Source of the DNA: Ischnura elegans
Taxonomy: Eukaryota; Arthropoda; Insecta; Odonata; Coenagrionidae
DNA: 64,000 nt
Direction of reading: 5' to 3'
Assembly: GCF_921293095.1 (NCBI RefSeq)
Contig: NC_060257.1
Location: 63,682,472 to 63,746,471, forward strand
Part shown: piece by piece, positions 55,297-64,000 of the stretch
How positions within the stretch are numbered: the first letter of the stretch is position 1
How the letters are laid out: each line of letters opens with the position of its first letter
Program-made: the position numbers and the translations under genes
The notes under the pieces: generated by a model
Told to the model about the DNA's origin: nothing
Seen by the model: only the letters and a program-made list of their open reading frames with translations
The model's database searches: none

Positions 55297-57789
55297 GTAT
55301 TTATACCCAACTAATTTATATGATAAATAGTAGACCCCCGAATTGAAATAAAAGTTAGTTGCACTTTTCCAAAATTATTATGTATATATGTATAATAATT
55401 TTTATTTATATACATACAACTTCTGTGATTTAACATCCTGTCGGCTAGGCAAACTTCTTGAGAAGCTCAAAGGGAAAACGTGACTCAATTAATACTACAC
55501 TAACCTATAAATCCCCCCGGTACAAAGCTTTTCGTTGGGGTACGAGTTTACAAGAGTTTTTGGTCAACACACGTTTATACACACATTGCGATCAATGTTG
55601 TGGAGCGGGGTACAAGCCGAACCCGTGCGCGATATACGGAAATTGTTTTTTCCATTGTTTACTGTTCAGCGCGCCTAAAAATCATGCTGTGTGACCATGA
55701 ATTCCAAGTTCCAAGTTTCTCACTTCCCTGGGTACTATCTTTCCCGAGTAACGCCGGGAGGCCTGCTAGTATTATAAAGATTGTGGAAAAGTTCAACAAC
55801 CTTTTATTTCAATTAGTCATCCTTCCACCATACCACGCCTGAATCGGTTGAATTTATAGTAGACCACTGCTTTAGATTTGGCCGTCCATTAATTACGTGA
55901 GGTGATTTTGGCGGTGTTTGGCACCTCCCCTCCCCCCTTAATGAGACATCACATTTGACTTGATCCCCTCATCCCTCCCTCTAATCTCACGTGAGAAAGT
56001 TCAACATGCGTATTTTCAGTGTAAATTCGTTGATATATGCTTCATTGCGTTGGATTAACTTAAAAAACAATTTGCTCAATTATTTTTATTTGAGATTAGT
56101 TAAGACTAGCATTTAAAATTACAAAGATCGGAAAAAATGCGTAGATTTGCGGTAAAAAATAGTTTCCAGGACCCCTCCCCCTCCTCCCCAAGTCTCCCAC
56201 ACGTGAGATTGGGTGAGAATCGGCTAAACCCTCTACCCCCCTAAACGCCTCACACGATTAATGGATGCTTCCTTACGAATGGTTCGACTTCCAACGGATT
56301 CGGCATGAGAACAGAGTTGATATCGCGCGCGCTTTTTTTTAATATCACCGATTTTGTATCACTCTCACAGAATACAATAAATCATAAAATTCTACACCTA
56401 ATTTTGTAAGCGGAATTCAGTTTTAAAATAGACGCTTTTACAGGCGCTGTTTTTGTATAAACCGATTCCTCGCCGATTTAAAATACGATGAAATTCGGTA
56501 TACGTTCGGTCCTACGCAACGAAATAATTTCGCGAAACGAGGGTCTGCCGTCGCTGCTAACGCGGGACACTGGGGTGGTCCTCAATTTTAAAGTTTTCGA
56601 ATTTCTTTTGGGACGCCCCCCAGTTTTGTTCCATTTGGTGAGAAAATAAACGTGAAAATTATTTTTGCAATCGGATACCGGGAAAACGTGTCGCACATAA
56701 AGTTTTGAAATTTTGGTATTTTTGGGTGTTTTTCGGACATAAGTGAAGATGATGTCACTCTCGGATTAATATATCACTTTTTTTGTTTTCTATAACGACT
56801 CGCTAGACATTTGCAGAGCTTCGCGTCAAATTTCTTTCATTTCTACCCTTTGGTTCCCGAGATATCGCACCGTGAGTGAGCGCGCGCCATCCCCCTGTCA
56901 GACACTTTGGGTGGCACGCGGGTTGCATACTCTCAATTTTTGTTGATCATTCTCACTCGTCGTAAAAGCATAAAATTCTCTAGATCCTAGGCACCAAATT
57001 TCGAGAGAGAGAGAAATGTTGCCAATAAACATCAATAGCCCTAGAAAAATGGACGAATATACAATAACTGAACCTAAAATAAATGCCAGGTCTACGAAAA
57101 ACTACTATTAATTGACGCATCACTACTGCATCAACCGGGCGTGTTTTGCCTTTTTACGTGATGTCGCACTCCTTTAAAATTTTAGCTAATACCTTGAAAT
57201 TTTTAAAGTGATAGGCCCTTACCAACATATACCTAATTTTTGAATGCATAAATGTTACTCATTATAAAAATTATCTGCTAAAATTTTCAAATAAGAGCTG
57301 TTGGCATTAAAATACAGGTGGTACAGTATAAGAACAGGTATGCACTGGTTAGAAAAAAATATAATTAATCATCAAACTTCGAAGGAATTTTACCATGCCA
57401 TAAGAAAAAAATTGATGAAACCATGTAGAGAAAATAAATTCAGTAGGCACCAATAAGTACCAAAATGAAACAATTAATAAATAATAGTAATAAACAAAAA
57501 CTGTATTAATACGTTGAATGAAGGGTCAGAGTTAGATGCCATGAAATATACAGATTAAGATATGTAGATATTTTACTATCATCTGGAAACAACATGTATT
57601 GGGTGCATTACTAAGGTCAGAAGGTAGTGAATGTAATTTTCTTTTTTTTTACAGAACCAGCCACCACTTGAAGAAAGGGAGAGGGTAATTCCAATTACAC
57701 AGACAGGAGTCCCTGCCCTGAAGCCTGTGCCAGCTGAGGAGAAGAATGAGAAGACACATGTGGTTGAAATTGAAAAGCCCAAAGAGTGA
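54835..57789 (+). CDS. Small heat shock protein (alpha-crystallin family), gene 1
   Basis: Coding exons 54835-55296 and 57655-57789 (intron GT-AG, phase 0) give 198 residues. This is an ATP-independent chaperone that binds unfolding proteins as oligomers in the cytosol or nucleus. The N-terminal region starts MSMLPYLLRDW with GLGLRHDD, typical of insect lethal(2)essential-for-life-type sHSPs. The alpha-crystallin domain spans about residues 72-152 (VQADK … FSPSELSVK … IVVEGKHEER … FISRHFVRRYGLP … SLSSDGVLTITAPKK). R124 of HFVRRY aligns with the disease-linked arginine 120 of vertebrate alphaB-crystallin. The tail has RVIPITQTGVPALK, including the I-P-I motif for inter-dimer contact. The start is the ATG three bases after the acceptor. 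It converges with gene 2. Confidence 0.93.
55440..55774 (+). mobile_element. Helitron-like fragment in sHSP gene 1 intron
   Basis: It matches the copy at 41105-42302 (TACAAGCCGAACCCGTGCGC, TGTGACCATGAATTCCAAGT) and ends GGCCTGCTAGT, the CTAG-type terminus. The 5' end is missing. Confidence 0.6.
55879..56276. mobile_element. Inverted-repeat DNA element in sHSP gene 1 intron
   Basis: The left end GGCCGTCCATTAATTACGTG and right end, reversed, GGAAGCATCCATTAATCGTG are inverted repeats of about 25 bp. C-rich subterminal tracts occur on both sides. 398 bp, no open frame. Class uncertain. Confidence 0.55.
56277..57654. other. Rest of sHSP gene 1 intron, nothing recognised
   Basis: AT-rich intron sequence. 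A GC-richer patch at 56480-56600 has no recognised feature. Confidence 0.45.
57655..57789 (+). CDS. sHSP gene 1, last exon (C-terminal tail)
   Basis: After the acceptor TTTTTTTTTACAG it encodes 44 residues (NQPPLEERERVIPITQTG onward, to KPKE) and TGA. Confidence 0.88.
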   Translation, partial: NQPPLEERERVIPITQTGVPALKPVPAEEKNEKTHVVEIEKPKE

Positions 57790-58198
57790 TTGACTTTTTC
57801 ACATTATCATTTGTACAATCACGATACTATACAATGAGGAAGAAATGTATGGATTATGTCATTATTGTGAGACAAGCAATTTAACATTGTTAAAAAATAT
57901 TGCCTTAAATTTTGACTCACTGACATGAATACCACTGCATTATTTTTCTTAAAAAATATAGATATGGCTTCATTCCATTGTCATCGCTTTCCACGAGTTT
58001 TGTATGTATTGACTGAATTATATCTTTTTTAAATTTAAGGAAAAGATGGTTAAATTTATTTATACTGTCTATTCCATTTAAAGGTGCATGAAATCACATT
58101 CTTACAATGTATGATTTTATTTCCGACTCCTCATAGATCATATTGTGGACAATTGGCTTGCCGTGGGGTGAGGAATCCCTTTTTTTAACCCCACCATT

Positions 58199-58477
58199 GC
58201 TTTCATAAAAATATGTATTTTTATATCGCCATTTTAACGTAAATGTGATACCAATTCTTCAATAAAAATCCTAATTATGCGGTTATTGCCATTATTTTTA
58301 GGTTTTGCTAAAACAAAAATTTGCCTTCATAAAAAAATTAAAAACCCTTGCTTTCATAAAAATATGTATTTTTATATCGCCATTTTAACGTAAACGTGAT
58401 ACCAATTCTTCAATAAAAATTCTAATAATGAAGTTATTGCCAGTATTTTTAGGTTTTGCTAAAACAATAATTTCAAG
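58199..58477 (+). repeat. Tandem duplication containing two poly(A) signals
   Basis: The unit 58199-58326 recurs at 58350-58477 (offset 151 bp) with few changes. Each unit contains CAATAAAAAT, so AATAAA occurs at 58261-58266 and 58412-58417. This is the likely 3' end of sHSP gene 1. Confidence 0.8.
58261..58266 (+). promoter_or_regulatory. Candidate poly(A) signal of sHSP gene 1
   Basis: The first AATAAA after the stop codon, about 470 bp downstream. Its duplicate is at 58412. Confidence 0.5.
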
Positions 58478-58489
58478 CTTTAGAGAAAG

Positions 58490-58524
58490 TTTAAGTGTGT
58501 GCTTTAAAGAAGCACACACTTAAA
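58490..58524. repeat. Perfect 15-bp hairpin downstream of sHSP gene 1
   Basis: TTTAAGTGTGTGCTT (58490-58504) pairs exactly with 58510-58524 around a 5-nt loop. It lies about 75 bp after the second AATAAA. It could be structure at the transcript end or a MITE core. Confidence 0.7.
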
Positions 58525-58990
58525 TTTAATAAACCATCATAAAAATAAAAATTCTATTAATTATTATCTACGGCAATAATATTTGTGAGCAAATGCAATG
58601 CAGTAATCCTGAGGTTATAACCTAAGTACTAATATAAAGAAGTATACTTTCATTCTAGCTTTTGTCTAAGATGGCACTAAGTATAAAAACTTTCTAATGA
58701 CATACCATTAACCTACACCTGGTTCCCACATAACCTGCAGAACTAGTTACTCCCATCAATTGAAAACGTTGTCCCAAAGGAGGAAAAGAATATTGGAAAA
58801 ATAAATTATACAGTTAAAACACTTCAAATAATTAATTCCATTCTAATTCCCCCACATTATCCCAAAATAAATGTCAAAGAAGATTATTCTTCTGTTAGGA
58901 ATCAGTAAACTTTTCATAGCTGGAATCATAATTCAGGGCTAGAATAGTAACAAAAATTGGAAAACTCCATTCTTCAGTTTATCATATGAC

Positions 58991-59261
58991 CACTGGCATA
59001 ATTATTGGGCAGCATAAGAGCAAAGATCCCCCCCAAACTCTCAGAGAAAAAAAATATTTAAAATTATTGTCTAGTTTTGACATAAAATAGCTGCATCTGC
59101 TTAAAGTTAAAGATCATTTAATAATATCATGGCAGTAAGTCATTTGAGTCATTGAGATGAGTCATTTTTTTATTTTCCTGGACCCCACATTTCCTTAGGG
59201 GGGGTGGTTGCCCCCAAGACCCCTCCATCCCTCCCAAAGCATATGCCTAGTTACGCCACTG
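58991..59261. mobile_element. hAT-type MITE with exact target duplication
   Basis: Left end CACTGGCATAATTATTGG; right end, reversed, CAGTGGCGTAACTAGG. It is flanked by exact CATATGAC (58983-58990 and 59262-59269); 271 bp. Confidence 0.85.
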
Positions 59262-59494
59262 CATATGACCATGTGTTTGTTCTCATTACCAGCAGTATAT
59301 TTCACCAAATAGCATTCCCAGATGGACTTCTGATTGCATTTTAAATGAATAGCATTTTTTCTCCCCAGATTGACTTCGTAAATGGGGCCCTCAATCAAAA
59401 TATTTGACTTTCAATTATGATAGAATTTGAAAAATAAACCCTATTTCTCCAACTTTTTTTCAGCCTACCTATTACTTCAGAAGTCATCATAAAC

Positions 59495-59848
59495 CAGGCC
59501 CGGAACTGAGGGGGGGGGCCGAGGGGGCAAGAGACCCTGGTGGCAGATTTCAGGGAATGATAAAATTTGAAAAGTTAATTAAAAATCTTTTTCATTTTCT
59601 AATTATATAATTTAACAATAATTATTAACTTATAACTTATTAAATGATAATATCAATAAGAATTCTTATTAACAAAAATACGGTGTGTAATTTCAACACA
59701 TATCAAAAAAATAGTTTACTTATAGCTTAATAGGTATTATATTTAGGGGAGGGGGAGGGAAGGAGCGAGGGAAGATCAGGGAAGGGGGCTGCAAACAGAT
59801 CTTTGTCCCCCCCTCCCCCCCATGACAAAACTTCTAGTTCCGGCCCTG
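59495..59848. mobile_element. hAT-type MITE, family F
   Basis: Left end CAGGCCCGGAACTGAGG; right end, reversed, CAGGGCCGGAACTAG; 354 bp. The flanks TCATAAAC and TCTTAACC agree at 6 of 8 positions. The AT-rich interior has G-rich subterminal tracts. Confidence 0.7.
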
Positions 59849-61059
59849 TCTTAACCCTAACATCTCAGCTGCTCCTCTCAAAACATGCCATCTGAAAGAA
59901 TATCATGGAGGAAAGTAATAAGGGGACTAAATTAAAGCATAAATAACATTTACCAAAATTGGTTTCTGAAAACTTTAGACTTTAACCAGAGGAATGCAGC
60001 ATTTCAAATGACTGACCACCTCATCACCCCTCCAGCAATATTCAGGCCTGTATTGGACTCCTCCTTAGGGCAGTGGATGGACAAGGCCAGAGGGAGGCAG
60101 CACTATGGAGGGGGAGGACTACTGGGTTGGGGGGGAACCAAAGATTTCCAGGCTTGAGGGTGTACGGGAATATATCCCTATAGCCCAGCACAGGCCTTGT
60201 AATATTCACTAAACTCTGAAGTCAAAACAAAAAGCTAAGGAATTCTGCAAGTGCTTCCCATCTTAAATTTATGCTGTTCATTTGAAATCCAACACTGATC
60301 TAAGCCTGGACTTTCACTGTCGTTATGTGACAAAGACCCTTCTCAAGTTTCCTCATTCAGGGTGACACCACCAATATTGATAATCAAATATTACAGTTAC
60401 AATAAGTTTTCTTAAGTCTGTTCAACATGTAGGCCTTTTGGTGACATATTCTGCCCATTGTGAACAAAGACTCATCCCCCCAGGAATAGGCTATTAAATA
60501 AATATGTTGGCAACTACTATCCAACCAATAAGGTAGCCAAAATTTGTGTATCTAATGGCAAAAATCTTCGGTTTAAGGACAGAAATTTTTCAACAAAACA
60601 CTCCTACTAATGATTGGCACTACCATGAAGCTACAATGGAAAGCTCAGAACCTACCCATCAAGGGAGGCTCAGTAACTCATGCAAGGACTTCCTAAGACT
60701 CCCCATCACAATTATAATTTGATTCCACAGCACTACAATGGAAAATAAATTAGTCAGTATTCAAGGAAATAACTCAAGTCTAGCCAGCAGTATATGATTG
60801 CAGACTCACTCAAGTGCAAAAATTCCAGAGAGGGATGGTTTTCAGTCCACCCCAGGATTTGACCCAATATCTCTTGAAATTCCATCAGGAGCAATTATCT
60901 TCAACTTTCTAGTCATCATCATCTGCAGGATTTTTGCTGATTGTCAATGTCAATATTACTCATGCTGCCAAGTAAGACCTACTGGAGCTCTATCCTAATC
61001 AATTGTTCAAGGAATGTCATGTCCAACAGATTAATACACTAGAATCTACTACAAGGAGT
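59849..61059. other. Intergenic DNA between the two sHSP genes
   Basis: No gene recognised. A B-box-like GGGTCAAATCC on the - strand (near 60855) hints at another old SINE. Confidence 0.45.
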
Positions 61060-61065
61060 TTTATT
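61060..61065 (-). promoter_or_regulatory. Candidate poly(A) signal of sHSP gene 2
   Basis: TTTATT on +, so AATAAA on -, about 420 bp after the stop codon of gene 2. Confidence 0.45.
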
Positions 61066-61485
61066 ACAAGACAAAAGTTTTACAGCAATCCACTAGTGAT
61101 GCAACACACAATAAATAATAGCAATATTTAGGAAGAAAAACTCAAGTGAAAAAAGTACTCATGCACTTCACATATTTCTATGAAACTTCATTTCACAATG
61201 AAGAGATGCCATGAAATACTTATAACTCCAATACGGAGTAATAATTGAAGACAAATGGTGCTACAATAATGTATGTATGACTATGAATGTTACAAAAATT
61301 ATCTCCCATGTAACTGTAAAGACAAACTCCTCATCAAGAGTCAACACTTCTTCAAAAACTCTCTACAAGTAACAAAAAACTTTAAACTTAAATCAGTCTT
61401 TGGAACTTACATAGATACACTTGAATTACAATTCAGTACAATTAAAAAAGTGAAAAATGATAAAAGTTGGAATTATTTGAGAACA

Positions 61486-61614
61486 TTATTGCTCCTTTCG
61501 GCCCTCCCCCTCAGCAGCTGGACTTCCAACAGGCTCAGTTTGCTGCTTCAAAGCAGGTGCTCCAGTTTGAGTTATAGGTACCATTCGCTCATTTGCAGCT
61601 GGCATGGGCAATGC
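61486..61614 (-). CDS. sHSP gene 2, last exon (C-terminal tail)
   Basis: After the acceptor TTGAATAG it encodes 42 residues (ALPMPAANERMVPITQTGAP onward) and TAA. The alignment with the gene 1 tail is clear around PITQTG-PALK. Confidence 0.88.
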   Translation of the reverse strand, partial: ALPMPAANERMVPITQTGAPALKQQTEPVGSPAAEGEGRKEQ

Positions 61615-62921
61615 CTATTCAACAATAGAGGATAAATCACATTAAATGACATAAGAAAAACGTTATCATCATACTTGACATTCCGTATGGCAGGAAGATC
61701 CAACAATCTAAAAAATCTTTCACAATGATTGAGCTGTGCACAAATGAAAAAGGTAAACAGGAATGGTGACTTGAAAACGAAATGAAGCAACGTGAGATAA
61801 ATAATGGGAAATGATGACCACGATTTAAACAATTGAAATTCCAGAAAGCTCATTATATATTACATTAATGCAAATATCACTAATGTAAATGAGGGTGGGA
61901 CACTGTCGTTGAACACCCTGAAGGGTAATAGACATTATACTACGAAATTATCACTTAAATGAGTATTTTTAGGGTGTGAACATAACGCAAACGTGAATCA
62001 GGACTTGAATTGCCTTCTTTCTCTCTTCCTGTTACCAATACTTCGGAATGGGATTACTGTCCCTAATATTAATTTTCAGCAACCTCTCTCACAGGCAAAT
62101 ACAAAGTAGAACCCTCAATATAGACATCCATGGAATTCACCAGGATCCCAAATGATAAGCCCCATATACACATTCAGCTAATACCAAAGCGAGAGCTTCA
62201 GCGCTTCAAATACAACTTTGACAGAGACAAAAAGATCGAGAAATACTTCAACTAAATAAAAATAACTTCCTGCAGTATGTATAACGTCAAAAATACGACG
62301 ATTGAGCAAAAGCGATAGATGCTTAATGAAGACAAAAAGTAATATTTTAATGTAGTCACCCACAGTTCAATTCGCATCGTAAAAACATAGATAATGGAAA
62401 TTGCTCGAGGAAAAATTAATAATTTTGGACGAGCTGATCTTCGATTTTTGAAGCAATTCGCAATTATGAATTCACAGGGATAACAAGTAAATACGTACCT
62501 TAGGGGCACTAATGGAGAGTACTCCATCGGAAGATAACGATGAAGTTATCGTTTCCGGGCGGATTCCTTCTGGAAGGACGTATCTTCGGATAAAATGCCG
62601 GGAAACATAGCCGTGTTCATCAGGCTTCTCATCGTGCTTTCCCTCAACCACGACACAATTTTCCACAGTCTTCACAGAGATTTCGTTAGGACTAAACTGC
62701 TGGACATCCAACATCACATGGAATCCATCCTTGTCGGCCTGGACACTAGACATCCCACTCTGCTGCCCCGCGACATGACGCCAGGGTCGATAGTATCCCA
62801 GCTTCACTAGATTGGGTACTGGTTGGTACAGATCGTTCAACCTCAATCCGAGGCCGAAATCCTGGTCGAAGAGCCTCAAGGGCCTGTCAACTTCGTCCAA
62901 CAGGAATGGCAGAAGAGACAT
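61486..62921 (-). CDS. Small heat shock protein (alpha-crystallin family), gene 2
   Basis: Coding exons 62499-62921 and 61486-61614 (- strand, intron GT-AG, phase 0) give 183 residues. It is a paralogue of gene 1 with the same layout. The N-terminus is MSLLPFLLDEVDRPLRLFDQ with GLGLRLNDL. The alpha-crystallin domain, about residues 60-140, has VQADKDGFHVMLDVQQFSP, VVVEGKHDEKPDEHG, YVSRHFIRRYVLPEG and SLSSDGVLSISAPK. The tail contains MVPITQTGAPALK, with V-P-I as the I/V-x-I motif, and ends RKEQ-TAA. The start ATG follows directly after the acceptor TTTCAG. The first intron is only 111 bp. Continuing past the donor at 62498 would give an unsupported short extension, so I end the exon there. 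Confidence 0.93.
62499..62921 (-). CDS. sHSP gene 2, coding exon with alpha-crystallin domain
   Basis: 141 codons from the ATG to CCTAAG/GTACGT. The intron position matches gene 1 exactly (after API/TAPK), supporting recent common ancestry. Confidence 0.93.
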
Positions 62922-63032
62922 CTGAAATTAATACATGAAGTCGTAAGGTGTTGCAAACTTAAACGCTGTCCATCTCTGGCACTGCCCGACTGATAACACA
63001 CACAAAGTATCACGTTGATAGGATGTACATAC

Positions 63033-63120
63033 CTTGATTTATCTCAAAATCACAAATGCCAACGGCCGAGCAACACTCGAATCGCCACACTTTTCTCCGT
63101 GTTCAGCTGAGCTCCAATGA
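63033..63120 (-). other. 5' untranslated exon of sHSP gene 2
   Basis: It ends at TCAAG/GTATGT (donor at 63032). The intron 62922-63032 leads to the acceptor TTTCAG directly at the ATG. The start is inferred to be about 30 bp after the TATA-like box; the exact cap site is not visible. Confidence 0.55.
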
Positions 63121-63145
63121 ATCGCCCGATATGGGGTAGGTCGGG

Positions 63146-63153
63146 TATATAAA
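63146..63153 (-). promoter_or_regulatory. TATA box of sHSP gene 2
   Basis: TTTATATA on the - strand, about 30 bp before the inferred start. On the + strand the same bases read TATATAAA, an equally good box, so divergent initiation is possible. Confidence 0.55.
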
Positions 63154-63165
63154 GCAGCCAGACTG

Positions 63166-63173
63166 TGACGTCA
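63166..63173. promoter_or_regulatory. CRE palindrome TGACGTCA
   Basis: A perfect CRE within GTGACGTCAC, between the TATA box and the nearest heat shock element of sHSP gene 2. Confidence 0.5.
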
Positions 63174-63178
63174 CAGGA

Positions 63179-63186
63179 TTCTAGAA
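63179..63186. promoter_or_regulatory. Two-unit heat shock element
   Basis: TTCTAGAA fits the inverted TTCnnGAA core; about 30 bp upstream of the sHSP gene 2 TATA box. Confidence 0.6.
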
Positions 63187-63313
63187 ATGTCTCCGCCGAT
63201 CTCGGCCTTCCCCGCTTCGATCCGAGCGAGTCTGCTTTAACGACCCCAGCGCTATCCTACGCCACTCTAAGGAACTACATGACGGCCGTTTACTTTTTTT
63301 CTGGAGGGTGGAA

Positions 63314-63326
63314 GAAATTTCGCGAA
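63314..63326. promoter_or_regulatory. Perfect three-unit heat shock element
   Basis: GAAATTTCGCGAA fits GAAnnTTCnnGAA with no mismatch, the binding unit of trimeric HSF. It is about 165 bp upstream of the TATA box of gene 2 and borders a tandem duplication. Confidence 0.75.
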
Positions 63327-63626
63327 AAATCTACCACAATCGCGTTTAATTCTTCTTGCAGATCTTAATTCACGCTTACAATCACTCTGAACTTGCGAGA
63401 GGATTTTGTAGCCTATTGTATTTCTTGTCCTAGTTTGAAGCATACATATAATACTTTTTATACATATAACATACGACGACTTAACTACCTAAAAAATCTA
63501 CCACAATCGCGTTTAATTCTTCTTGCAGATCTTAATTCACGCTTACAATCACTCTGAACTTGCGAGAGGATTTTGTAGCCTATTGTATTTCTTGTCCTAG
63601 TTTGAAACATACATATAATACTTTTT
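63325..63626. repeat. Tandem duplication upstream of sHSP gene 2
   Basis: A 135-bp unit (63325-63459) recurs at 63492-63626 with one substitution noticed (GAAGCATAC against GAAACATAC). A 32-bp spacer separates the units. The near identity implies a recent event. The three-unit heat shock element overlaps the left edge of the first unit but is not duplicated. Confidence 0.88.
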
Positions 63627-64000
63627 TCTTAATTCTTTCAGATGCCGGCGAGTCTCAAAATTTTAAGCGGAATAGCACTACGAAGGAATCTTCAGCCCTA
63701 CATTTCATAACTAGTGGCCAAAAATGTAGCATTCTATCCGGAATGCGAATCGTGAAATACTTTGGTTTTCATCTATCGCCATTTACCCCGAGGAAGTATA
63801 AACTTCTTTCAGTTAGTTATTAATTTTTAACTATATGATATTATTGATGTTGCAGAAAAATTCCGCTAGCGCTTCCGATATTATTTTACGGAAAAATCCT
63901 CTGAAACGCTCAGGAAAAAATAACTCCTACATCTAGGGTTATATTATTTATCGATATTAAGATTCTATCAAATTCACTTCCCCTATGAAAAAATTATATA
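63627..64000. other. Window end, no gene recognised
   Basis: An acceptor-like TTCTTTCAG/ATG occurs at 63641, but the reading frame after it is short and resembles nothing known. Confidence 0.4.

Noticed and set aside
62472-62498. Continuation of sHSP gene 2 exon past APK
   Set aside because: These codons are intron; the GTACGT donor and the matching intron position in gene 1 decide the boundary.
1-64000. CRISPR arrays, bacterial operons, riboswitches, rRNA genes
   Set aside because: None seen; the window is eukaryotic nuclear DNA.

Overview
This is eukaryotic, intron-rich, AT-rich genomic DNA, almost certainly from an insect or another arthropod with a repeat-heavy genome. The evidence is a multi-exon HMG-CoA reductase gene, two small heat shock protein genes of the insect lethal(2)essential-for-life type, and a dense set of arthropod-style transposable elements (Ty3-type LTR element, LINE relics, Penelope-like fragments, hAT and pogo MITEs, Helitron-like copies, tRNA-derived SINEs). 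I could not identify the species. All calls come from reading the sequence; no database search was run.

Region 1 (1-23500) is the 3' part of the HMG-CoA reductase gene on the + strand. Fourteen coding exons between 4447 and 21431 join in a fully consistent phase to give 809 residues, from membrane segment 4 to the stop codon. The first coding exon(s), about 120 residues with membrane segments 1-3, are not visible and probably lie upstream of the window. The four catalytic residues and the AMPK phosphorylation serine are present. The introns hold several MITEs, three hairpin elements and degenerate partial copies of exon 6.

Region 2 (23500-53500) is mostly transposable elements. It holds LINE relics, SINEs, many hAT-type MITEs (several with readable 8-bp target duplications), an E-box-rich inverted-repeat element, and a very young but deleted LTR retrotransposon (28701-33975). 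A Penelope-like relic is broken by a pogo MITE and by another MITE, and there is a Helitron-like element with two insertions. A MITE present here has a second copy in opposite orientation 13 kb away. No cellular gene was recognised in this region.

Region 3 (53500-64000) has two small heat shock protein genes that converge tail to tail: one on + (coding 54835-57789) and one on - (coding 61486-62921). They share the same architecture: a 5' untranslated exon, a long exon with the alpha-crystallin domain, and a short last exon with an I/V-P-I tail motif. The - strand gene has a perfect three-unit heat shock element, a second two-unit element and a CRE palindrome upstream.

The most notable pattern is a short motif (CCTGA-N-GATG, short hairpin, CGAAAC) found at five loci. 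Three of these are hairpin elements inside HMGCR introns, and one sits downstream of a Penelope-type endonuclease relic. I read it as the 3'-terminal signature, possibly hammerhead-ribozyme-like, of a Penelope-like element family.
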